DNA of 64,000 bases, taken from NCBI GenBank assembly GCA_900550365.1, contig URRR01000010.1, forward strand, positions 1-64,000, written 5' to 3'. The translations under genes and the position numbers were made by a program. The notes under the pieces were generated by a model. The model was not told where the DNA came from and made no database searches. It was given only the letters and a program-made list of their open reading frames with translations. Source of the stretch: an uncultured Prevotella sp. (GTDB lineage: Bacteria > Bacteroidota > Bacteroidia > Bacteroidales > Bacteroidaceae). This document shows, in pieces, positions 35,744 to 42,802 of the stretch (within the stretch, counting starts at the first letter, position 1; each line of letters opens with the position of its first letter).

Positions 35744-35833
35744 TTACAACACACTTAATGCCTTGAGAATAAAACCCAATCCCCACAAAATGAATAAAAC
35801 TCCGAAGAAGAAGCCTAAAATCCTGCGCTTGCC
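35744..35833 (-). pseudogene. In-frame third-helix segment beyond a stop codon
   Basis: Directly after the TAA of the gene at 35834 the same frame stays open for 29 codons, encoding GKRRILGFFFGVLFIL and then WGLGFILKALSVL before a second TAA. It is a basic loop plus one membrane helix with no start codon of its own. It aligns with the loop and helix 3 of the 34690 protein (GKRRIF). It is the missing end of the upstream gene, lost by a nonsense change or reached by stop-codon readthrough. Confidence 0.65.
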
Positions 35834-36031
35834 TTACTTCTGCCTGTTACGGTAATACAATAAAGCGGCTATTCCCGCCGCTAAGGCAAACAAAGCGGTT
35901 ATGACATAAGCCCATGCCGGCACGCTGTCCATACGCTTTAAGCAGCGGTGGAGCACCAGCAGAACGCCTGTAATGACGTAGAACACTTCGTCCCAGCCGA
36001 TGCGTCTGTCTTCATCTGAAATCATTTCCAT
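35834..36031 (-). CDS. Small membrane protein, interrupted paralogue (two helices)
   Basis: The 65-aa product has two hydrophobic segments (about residues 15-27 and 39-60) and ends RNRQK at TAA. Its paralogues continue through a basic loop into a third helix, and the same frame here does so too after the stop (35744-35833). The 95-codon whole would match the family's length. ATG 36031 or 36025 can start it. It lies 26 bp after folK. Confidence 0.55.
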   Translation of the reverse strand: MEMISDEDRRIGWDEVFYVITGVLLVLHRCLKRMDSVPAWAYVITALFALAAGIAALLYYRNRQK

Positions 36032-36057
36032 AGCGTAGAGAGTGGTTTTTCATGTTC

Positions 36058-36477
36058 TTATTCAAGTATCTCGTTGAGCGGACGCATAACGAAGTCGCGC
36101 TCGTGCATCAGCGGATGCGGTATCTTAAGGTCGGGTTCGTCAATGCGGAGGTCGTCATACAGCAGTATGTCGATGTCTATCGTGCGGTCGTGATAATGCC
36201 CGTCCACCGACTTGCTCAGGCGTCCCAGCTCGCGCTCGATGGCCTGTGTCGCCTCAAGCACTGCTCTCGGCGTCATCAACGTGGCCACTCTCACGGCGGC
36301 GTTGACGAAGTTGTGCTCTGAAACGAAGCCCCACGGAGCGGTCTCGTACATTGATGATACGCGCTCAACAGTGCCCACCCTGCTGCCAATCAGGCTTATT
36401 GCACGCCTCACATTGAGCTCGGGGTCGCCGAGATTAGAGCCGAGAGACAGGTATAATATATGTGTTCCGTCTGCCAT
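36058..36477 (-). CDS. folK: 2-amino-4-hydroxy-6-hydroxymethyldihydropteridine pyrophosphokinase
   Basis: HPPK transfers pyrophosphate from ATP to hydroxymethyl-dihydropterin in folate synthesis. The roughly 139-aa product has YLSLGSNLGDPELNVRRA, SSMYETAPWGFV, NFVNAAVRV, the catalytic and metal-binding HDRTIDIDILLYDD and the final PHPLMHERDFVMRPLNEI. A longer frame opens with GTG at 36483, but ATG 36477 is preferred. The other folate gene in the window, folE, is 18 kb away. Confidence 0.95.
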   Translation of the reverse strand: MADGTHILYLSLGSNLGDPELNVRRAISLIGSRVGTVERVSSMYETAPWGFVSEHNFVNAAVRVATLMTPRAVLEATQAIERELGRLSKSVDGHYHDRTIDIDILLYDDLRIDEPDLKIPHPLMHERDFVMRPLNEILE

Positions 36478-36516
36478 AATCACAGTTTTCAGGTGTCATA
36501 CTGACTGCTGCCGCCG

Positions 36517-38118
36517 TCAGTCTGTACGTTTATAGTCAAACAGGTCAACGTCTACATAGCCGCCCGACGACTTCGTCGCGTAATTGTAAATTGCGAACTT
36601 GGTGCCCATAAAGAGGCGGCGGTAGTCGAATATCATCTTAAAATCGGAGCCGGCACGCTGCCAACTGCTGTTGTCTTTGCTGTAATAGAAGCGCGCTATG
36701 TCCTGCCCCGGTCTGAAGTCGGCTTCTATTTTAAGGTATACACGGTCGGCATCGAGCGGCGCGCTGAACAGTGTGTCTACCTCGACAGCCGTCACAGCCT
36801 TGTCCTTGTCACTAAGTCTCACTGACTCTGACGTCATCACAAGCCACTTCTTACCTGCCCTGTCAATCACCGACAGCAGACCCGCGTCGCCGTTGAAGGC
36901 GCTGAATCCTGCCACGTCTCCGTCTCTCATGCCGGTCAAGTCGAGTGCCACGGTGGCCTCGCAGCGCGGCCCTTCCATGCGCTGGGTCAGGGTGTTGGGC
37001 GCGAGAAAGATGTTGTCCACCACTCTCGAAGTCTTCAAACGCAGGTAGCCGGGACGCTCTGTCAGGCTCCACGCGCTGTCTACCGGATTGTGGTTCCACT
37101 GCCAGTTTTTCTTCATCACAGCGTCTTCAAAGCCGTCACTCACGACCAGAGGCACCGGCTGACAGCCCTGCACAGGCTTTCGCATCACGGCTGGCACTCG
37201 GCCATCGGCATCTCCCAATATCGGCCAGTCTTCAGTCCAGCGGCACGGCATCAGTGTAAGCACACGCCCTACGCCGTTGCGGTCTTGGAATATCACTCCG
37301 TACCAGTTGCCCGCCTTGTCGTCTACTATCGTGCCCTGACCAACATACGGAAATCCTCCGAAGTCTGATTCAAGTATTACTTTCTTCTCATACGGTCCTG
37401 TAATCTTGTCTGCACGGTAGCACACCTGACGGCGCTTGCCGCCGTTCGGCCACGAAATCATCAGCAGATAATACTTGCCGTCGTGCTTTATCACACGGCT
37501 TCCCTCGAGCAGTCCGTTCTCCTCCGCGTCACGCTCAAACACCTTCATGTCAACACCTCCTTGCTTCACGCCCGACAGGTCAGGCTCAAGCTCGCGCAGC
37601 TGACCCGTCCCGTAAAACACGTAGACACGTCCGTCATCGTCGAAAAAGAGTGACGCGTCGTGGAAATGGGGCAGCCTTGACAGCAGTTTCCAGCCGTGTG
37701 CGGGGTCGTCGGTGGTATAGACATAGCCCTTGAAAGGCTTGTCGTTGGGTGAGAAATAGGCGTAAAACCTGCCGTCATGATAGCGCAACGACGTTGCCCA
37801 CTGCCCTCTGCCGTAAGCCGTTCCGCCGATAAGGTCATAATTGGATGTGTCGGTCAGACGGTCGAAAAGATAGCTCACAATCTCCCAGTTTACAAGGTCT
37901 TTAGAGCGCATAATGGGCGCTCCGGGCATAAGGTGCATCGTGGTGCTGACCATATAGAAACAGTCGCCCACGCGGATAACGTCAGGGTCGGGCACGTCAG
38001 CCCATATCACGGGATTCGAGAAAGTGCCGTCGCCGTTGTCGGCAGCCTTTGTCTGCACCGGCAAAAGCTGCAGACAGCAGGTTAAGATGATAATCTGAAT
38101 AAGGCAAAATGTTTTCAT
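36517..38118 (-). CDS. Glycoside hydrolase family 43 (beta-xylosidase/arabinofuranosidase type)
   Basis: The roughly 533-aa exported enzyme has a signal peptide ending near VQTKAA. A five-bladed GH43 propeller covers about residues 28-330, and a C-terminal beta-sandwich of the xylosidase type covers about 345-533. Catalytic features are visible: the general base in NPVIWADVPDPDVIRVGD, the pKa-modulating aspartate in HFHDASLFFDDDG and the acid glutamate in GLLEGSRVIKHDG. It removes xylose or arabinose units from plant polysaccharide. No SusC/SusD pair or other CAZyme is adjacent, so it is not in a classical utilisation locus. ATG codons at 38124 and 38118 are both possible. Confidence 0.9.
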   Translation of the reverse strand: MKTFCLIQIIILTCCLQLLPVQTKAADNGDGTFSNPVIWADVPDPDVIRVGDCFYMVSTTMHLMPGAPIMRSKDLVNWEIVSYLFDRLTDTSNYDLIGGTAYGRGQWATSLRYHDGRFYAYFSPNDKPFKGYVYTTDDPAHGWKLLSRLPHFHDASLFFDDDGRVYVFYGTGQLRELEPDLSGVKQGGVDMKVFERDAEENGLLEGSRVIKHDGKYYLLMISWPNGGKRRQVCYRADKITGPYEKKVILESDFGGFPYVGQGTIVDDKAGNWYGVIFQDRNGVGRVLTLMPCRWTEDWPILGDADGRVPAVMRKPVQGCQPVPLVVSDGFEDAVMKKNWQWNHNPVDSAWSLTERPGYLRLKTSRVVDNIFLAPNTLTQRMEGPRCEATVALDLTGMRDGDVAGFSAFNGDAGLLSVIDRAGKKWLVMTSESVRLSDKDKAVTAVEVDTLFSAPLDADRVYLKIEADFRPGQDIARFYYSKDNSSWQRAGSDFKMIFDYRRLFMGTKFAIYNYATKSSGGYVDVDLFDYKRTD

Positions 38119-38177
38119 GCACATCGGTTTTTCGTTGCTGAAACCGCTATATCAGCAGGTAAAAGGAATAAAAAAAG

Positions 38178-38227
38178 ATTACGGACATCAGGAGTTTCCG
38201 CACGTGCAGACTCCTGATGCCCGTAAT
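38178..38227 (-). terminator. Terminator of the ftsX-queA operon
   Basis: ATTACGGACATCAGGAGT and its near-complement (38210-38227) flank a 14-nt loop. On the minus strand AATCTTTTTTT follows, a good T-run, just after the queA stop. Confidence 0.85.
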
Positions 38228-38236
38228 ATCTTGATG

Positions 38237-39355
38237 TCAGTCGTTAACTATCAGCATTGCGTCGCCGTAACATCCGAACTTATAACCATTCTTCACAGCC
38301 AGCTCGTAGGCCTGCATGACAAGGTCGTAGCCTCCGAAAGCGGCGGTGGACATCAGCAGCGTTGACATAGGATGATAGAAATTGGCTATCATCGAGTCAG
38401 CCACTCCGAACTCGTATGGCGGGAATATAAACTTATTAGTCCAGCCTTCATACTCTTTCAGCAGCTTGTCCGTGCCGACGGCGGTCTCGGTTGCCTTTAT
38501 GACGCTTGTGCCTACGGCGCACACATGGTGGCCTGACAGTTTGGCGTCGTTCACCGCCTTGCATGCGTCGGCATTGATAAACATCTGTTCAGAGTCCATC
38601 TTATGCTTCGTAAGGTCTTCCACCTCAATGTCGTGGAAGTTGCCGAGAGCGCAGTGCAGGGTAATGAAGGCGAAGTTGATGCCCTTAATCTCCATGCGCT
38701 TCATCAGTTCGCGGCTGAAGTGAAGGCCTGATGCGGGAGCGGTTACGGCACCCTCGTTCTTGGCGTAAATGCACTGGAAGTCGTCCAGGTCTTCAGGTGT
38801 TGCCGGACGTCTGTCGACGATATAATGCGGCAGCGGAGCCTCGCCGAGGGCGTAAAGGTCACGCTTGAACTCGTCATGAGGACAGTCATAGAGGAAGCGC
38901 AACGTGCGTCCGCGGCTCGTAGTGTTGTCTATGACCTCTGCCACCATTGTCCCGCTGTCGTCGAAGAACAGCTTGTTGCCGATGCGTATCTTGCGCGCAG
39001 GCTCTACAAGCACGTCCCACAGACGCATCTCCTCGTTGAGTTCACGCAGCAAGAACACCTCAATCTTGGCGTCGGTCTTCTCCTTCGTGCCGTAAAGACG
39101 TGCGGGAAACACCTTCGTGTCGTTGAAGATGAACGTGTCGCCCTCGTCAAAATGGTCAAGGATATTACGGAAGTCAAGATACTCGGGGTTGCCGTCTTTG
39201 TCTTTCAGAGGTTCTCCGTTCTCGTCTGTTTTGAACATATCAATCTTCTGAGAGACCTTATGCACCACCATCAACCTGCACTCGTCACGGTGATAAGGCG
39301 GGTTGAGGGCTATCAATTCTTCAGGCAGTTTAAACTTAAATTGTGACAGTTTCAT
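38237..39355 (-). CDS. queA: S-adenosylmethionine:tRNA ribosyltransferase-isomerase
   Basis: QueA moves the ribosyl part of SAM onto 7-aminomethyl-deazaguanine in tRNA, forming epoxyqueuosine. The 372-aa product begins LSQFKFKLPEELIALNPPYHRDECRLMVVH and contains FIFNDTKVFPARL, GAVTAPASGLHFS and ALGNFHDIEVEDL, all characteristic. It has a longer loop (DENGEPLKDKDGNPEYLDF) than enterobacterial QueA, common in Bacteroidetes. It overlaps truB by 4 bp at the start, so translation is coupled. Confidence 0.96.
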   Translation of the reverse strand: MKLSQFKFKLPEELIALNPPYHRDECRLMVVHKVSQKIDMFKTDENGEPLKDKDGNPEYLDFRNILDHFDEGDTFIFNDTKVFPARLYGTKEKTDAKIEVFLLRELNEEMRLWDVLVEPARKIRIGNKLFFDDSGTMVAEVIDNTTSRGRTLRFLYDCPHDEFKRDLYALGEAPLPHYIVDRRPATPEDLDDFQCIYAKNEGAVTAPASGLHFSRELMKRMEIKGINFAFITLHCALGNFHDIEVEDLTKHKMDSEQMFINADACKAVNDAKLSGHHVCAVGTSVIKATETAVGTDKLLKEYEGWTNKFIFPPYEFGVADSMIANFYHPMSTLLMSTAAFGGYDLVMQAYELAVKNGYKFGCYGDAMLIVND

Positions 39356-40077
39356 ATATTATTTTCCTCCGTTATTATATCTTCTATTGTCTGATTGTCG
39401 AGCCATTGCGGAAAATCGTCAAGCGTGACGCAGTCCTCTATCCTGACGTCTCCCACTCTCGTGCGGCACAAGGCAGTAAGATACGCCCCGCTGCCGAGGG
39501 CCTCACCGATGTCGCGGGCAAGCGCACGGATGTACGTTCCCTTGCCGCACACCACGCGGATTGACATCTGCATAAGCTCAGGGTCAAACGATGTCAGCTC
39601 TATCTCGTCAATTCTCAGCGTCTTAGGCTTCAGCTCCACGTCGCGCCCTTTACGCATAAGGTCATACGCGCGGTCACCGTTCACCTTGCAGGCCGAGTAT
39701 GCCGGCGGCACCTGTTGTATCTCCCCGACAAACGTCTTGAGTTTTTCCTCAATGAGGCTGAGCGTTATATGCTCAGTAGGAAAGGTCGCGTTGACAGGAT
39801 GTTCCATGTCATAACTGGCCGTGGTCGCGCCGAGCTGCAGCGTTGCAGTGTACTCCTTGGTATGCCGTTGCAGCTCGTCAATGCGCTTGGTGGCGCGTCC
39901 CGTACAGAGCAGCAGCACCCCGGTGGCCAGCGGATCGAGCGTTCCTGCATGGCCGGTCTTCATCCTTTTCACGCCGAGCTTCTGCGAAATGAGGTAACGC
40001 ACACGGGCCAGCGCACCGAAACTCGACATCCGGTACGGCTTGTTAAGGCGTATTATCTCTCCTTCGTGAAAGTTCAT
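39352..40077 (-). CDS. truB: tRNA pseudouridine synthase B
   Basis: TruB converts U55 in the T-arm of tRNAs to pseudouridine. The 241-aa product has GHAGTLDPLATGVLLLC with the catalytic aspartate, the YTATLQLG strand and GTYIRALARDIGEALG. It has no C-terminal PUA domain, as in short TruB forms. It lies 6 bp after uppP and overlaps queA by 4 bp, giving two tRNA-modification genes in a row. Confidence 0.96.
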   Translation of the reverse strand: MNFHEGEIIRLNKPYRMSSFGALARVRYLISQKLGVKRMKTGHAGTLDPLATGVLLLCTGRATKRIDELQRHTKEYTATLQLGATTASYDMEHPVNATFPTEHITLSLIEEKLKTFVGEIQQVPPAYSACKVNGDRAYDLMRKGRDVELKPKTLRIDEIELTSFDPELMQMSIRVVCGKGTYIRALARDIGEALGSGAYLTALCRTRVGDVRIEDCVTLDDFPQWLDNQTIEDIITEENNI

Positions 40078-40083
40078 CGCACG

Positions 40084-40923
40084 TCAGTCTACCATTTTCA
40101 TTTCCACGCCGCACAGTCCGCAGATGATTATTATCAGCCCCACGATTATGCGGTACCAGCCGAACGCGGCAAAGCCATACTTCGTAACGTAGTTGATGAA
40201 GAACTTTATGGCCAGTATGGCGACGATGAACGCCACCACCGAACCTAATATCAAGGTCTCAAGATTGTTGCCCTGAGTGAGCAGCGAGCCGCCCCCGTGG
40301 GTTATCATCTTGAACATCTCAAGGCATGTGGCGCCGAGCATCGTAGGCACGGCGAGGAAGAACGAGAACTCGGCAGCGGCCTTGCGGGTAAGCCGTTGAG
40401 ACATACCGCCGACTATCGTCGACATCGAGCGCGACACGCCCGGTATCATCGAGATACACTGGATAAGGCCTATGATGAAGGCACGCTTGTAAGTCAGCCT
40501 GGTGTCTTCGCTGCCCTTGTTGAATATCCTGTCGCAGAACAGCATGAAGACACCGCCTATGATAAGCATCCACGCTACCAGTTGAACGTTGCCGAGGTTT
40601 GACTCGATAAAGTCATTGAACGCCAGACCGAGCACCACGGCCGGCAACACGCCCACCACAAGGCGTGCGTAGAAGTCGTACATGGAGCGCCAGTAAGACT
40701 TGCCCTTGCTCTCGGCGTTGGGGTAAAAGAAGCGTTTCCAGTAAAGGCAGATAACCGAAAGGATGGCGCCGAACTGTATTATCACCGTAAAAGCCTTGAC
40801 AAACGGCGTACTCTCCACGCCCAACAGGCTCTGGGCTATAATCATATGGCCCGTTGACGACACGGGCAAAAACTCCGTCAGGCCTTCAACAATGGCTATG
40901 ATGACGGTCTCAAGTAAATCCAT
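40084..40923 (-). CDS. uppP: Undecaprenyl-diphosphatase UppP/BacA
   Basis: UppP removes a phosphate from undecaprenyl diphosphate at the membrane, recycling the lipid carrier for wall and surface glycan synthesis. The 279-aa product has about eight helices, with EGLTEFLPVSSTGHMIIA and IGLIQCISMIPGVSRSMSTIVGGM containing the active-site Glu, Ser, His and Arg residues. It lies in the ftsX operon. Confidence 0.97.
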   Translation of the reverse strand: MDLLETVIIAIVEGLTEFLPVSSTGHMIIAQSLLGVESTPFVKAFTVIIQFGAILSVICLYWKRFFYPNAESKGKSYWRSMYDFYARLVVGVLPAVVLGLAFNDFIESNLGNVQLVAWMLIIGGVFMLFCDRIFNKGSEDTRLTYKRAFIIGLIQCISMIPGVSRSMSTIVGGMSQRLTRKAAAEFSFFLAVPTMLGATCLEMFKMITHGGGSLLTQGNNLETLILGSVVAFIVAILAIKFFINYVTKYGFAAFGWYRIIVGLIIIICGLCGVEMKMVD

Positions 40924-40934
40924 AAGTCTCTAAG

Positions 40935-41216
40935 TTAAGCGTTCTGGTTGTCTTTTACGATATTGTCACACTCTCCGTTACCGCCGGCGGCATCGTCTTT
41001 AGGTTTGTACATAATGGCGCAAATCATTGAGACGAAGCCCACGAAGCACACCACCGGAGCCACCTTTATACGCAAGGCGCTGAAGATTTCGGGGTTAAAC
41101 GACTTGTCGTCGGTGCCGCCTCCGCTCATAAGAATGAAGCCGAGGATAACAACCACCATGCCTACGGCAAGGAGAATGAAGTTCATCCGGCCAAATGCAA
41201 AGTTTTTTCTGTCCAT
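40935..41216 (-). CDS. DUF3098 domain membrane protein
   Basis: The 93-aa product starts MDRKNFAFGRMNFILLAVGM, typical of DUF3098, and has two membrane helices (about residues 11-31 and 51-71) with a conserved FNPEIFSALRIKVAP loop. A longer frame to 41288 adds unrelated residues, so ATG 41216 is preferred. The family sits between ftsX and uppP in Bacteroidetes, suggesting a role at the division envelope. Function unknown. Confidence 0.88.
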   Translation of the reverse strand: MDRKNFAFGRMNFILLAVGMVVVILGFILMSGGGTDDKSFNPEIFSALRIKVAPVVCFVGFVSMICAIMYKPKDDAAGGNGECDNIVKDNQNA

Positions 41217-41344
41217 TTCTGTTTGTTGGATTGACTTACGGCAAGGCGCAGGCAGACAAGCTTTTTCTTTATAACGGCAGTCTGCCACCTGCCTGCCACG
41301 TTGTTTATTTTTTAATTTTTAACTGTCGGTTTAAAATCTGTCTG

Positions 41345-42223
41345 TCAGATTTTATACAGGTCTCCGGCCTTCATGCGCAGGAACTTGTTGACGGAAACGA
41401 AGGCGCAGAAGAGCGTTATCACTAACCCGAAGGCGAAAACCGACGCCCCCGTGACGGCCATAACCTGCCACGTAACCACCGTCAAGACACCCGGCTCGTA
41501 AGTGTACAGGGCGTAGACTCCGCCCGCCAGCACGCCGTCGGCTATCAGAGCGGCCAGCAGACCTATGCCCACGGCATTGCCGAGGAAGGGCCTGCGTATG
41601 AAGCCCCACGACGCTCCTACGAGCTTCATGGTATGGATAGTGAAGCGGCGGGCGTACATGCCCAGCTTAACCGTATTGTTGATAAGCGAGAACGAGACGC
41701 ACGTCAGCAGCACGGCGAGCACCAGCAGCACAAGATTTATCTTGTTGAGGTTGCGGTTTACGCTGTCCATAAGGTCTTGGGGATAGGTTATGTCGGTAAC
41801 CTTAGAGTCTTTCTTAAGCTCGCGCGAAATCCATTTCAGCGAGTCGGTGTTGGCATATTCGGCCTTCAGCTGCAGCTCGATAGACGCCACGAAGGGGTTA
41901 ACGCCGAGAAACTCGCTCGGGTCAGTGCCCATGGCCTCGGTCTGCTCCTTCAGAGCCTGCTCCTTACTTATATATGTAAGATGGCTGATGTACGGCCGTT
42001 TATACAAATCCTTACACAACTGGCGCGCCTCGGGGTCGGTCATATCCTCGCCAAGCATCATCGTGACGGTAAGGTTCTCCTTAACATACGCCGACAGGTT
42101 ACGTGCCGACAGGACAGAGAACACGACCATACCCAACAAAATCAGCACAAGCGCCGTACTTATACATAAAGTCACCCCCTGCAATCCCTGGCGGATGCGG
42201 GTGTTGTTTCGTTTTTTACCCAT
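41345..42223 (-). CDS. ftsX: Cell division protein FtsX
   Basis: FtsX is the membrane partner of the ATPase FtsE and controls peptidoglycan hydrolases at the septum. The 292-aa product has a short cytoplasmic N-terminus, helix 1 (ISTALVLILLGMVVFSVL), a periplasmic domain (about residues 45-165, with YISKEQALKEQTEAMG) and three further helices. NTVKLGMYARRFTIHTMKLVGAS is the typical FtsX cytoplasmic loop. ftsE is not adjacent, usual for this phylum. It heads the ftsX-DUF3098-uppP-truB-queA operon. Confidence 0.93.
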   Translation of the reverse strand: MGKKRNNTRIRQGLQGVTLCISTALVLILLGMVVFSVLSARNLSAYVKENLTVTMMLGEDMTDPEARQLCKDLYKRPYISHLTYISKEQALKEQTEAMGTDPSEFLGVNPFVASIELQLKAEYANTDSLKWISRELKKDSKVTDITYPQDLMDSVNRNLNKINLVLLVLAVLLTCVSFSLINNTVKLGMYARRFTIHTMKLVGASWGFIRRPFLGNAVGIGLLAALIADGVLAGGVYALYTYEPGVLTVVTWQVMAVTGASVFAFGLVITLFCAFVSVNKFLRMKAGDLYKI

Positions 42224-42393
42224 TACTCAGTGGCTATAACACACCTAATTTGGTGCAAAGTAACAAAAAAATATCTGCACAGCCAACGGTTTAACGTTTT
42301 TTTTCAATCACAGGCCGTTTCCCGGCCGTTTAAGAACCTTCAAAAAGCCCGTTTTTGGCCGTTTGCGTAACATATTGATACTCAACGTGTTGC

Positions 42394-42481
42394 AAAAGGC
42401 CGTCTTTCAGTCTCCAAAAGGTGGCCTTTTGCCCTCTCAAAGACGGCCTTTTGGAACGCAAAAGACCGTCTCTTGAAAAGT
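42394..42481. repeat. 22-bp palindromic repeat array, locus 7 (4 units)
   Basis: Units start at 42394, 42416, 42438 and 42460, upstream of divergent genes. The last unit runs into copy B of the 134-bp repeat. Confidence 0.9.
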
Positions 42482-42599
42482 AGTTATAGAAGTTATAGAA
42501 GTTATCACGCCCTGCGGGCGTCAGAAGTTAAAGCCATATGCTTTGTTGTTTGCAAGGCAAATATGCCTTAACATTATACACCTGAATTGCGGATGAACC
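42466..42599. repeat. 134-bp dispersed repeat, copy B
   Basis: Matches 28409-28542 along its full length with a few substitutions and no gap seen. It ends in the variant AATTGCGGATGAACC. Confidence 0.85.
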
Positions 42600-42802
42600 G
42601 TCTCTTGGAAAACAGTCGATGACGGCAACCATAAGAAAGCATGGTTAGCAGTGATGTAAACCGGCCGATACGGACTTCCTGAAACGTTAATATCTTATAA
42701 AAAACTACGGCAAGTGTACCTTTTTCTGACGTTGAGTTGTCTTACAGATAGAAGTGTACCGGCATACTGATTAAATAAAACCATTCAACAACTTACTGAC
42801 AT
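42600..42802. other. Upstream region of the TonB receptor gene
   Basis: No gene. A TACCTTTT at 42710-42717 is one base from the -7 consensus. Since an ECF sigma factor is encoded downstream, an ECF-dependent promoter is also possible here. Confidence 0.35.
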
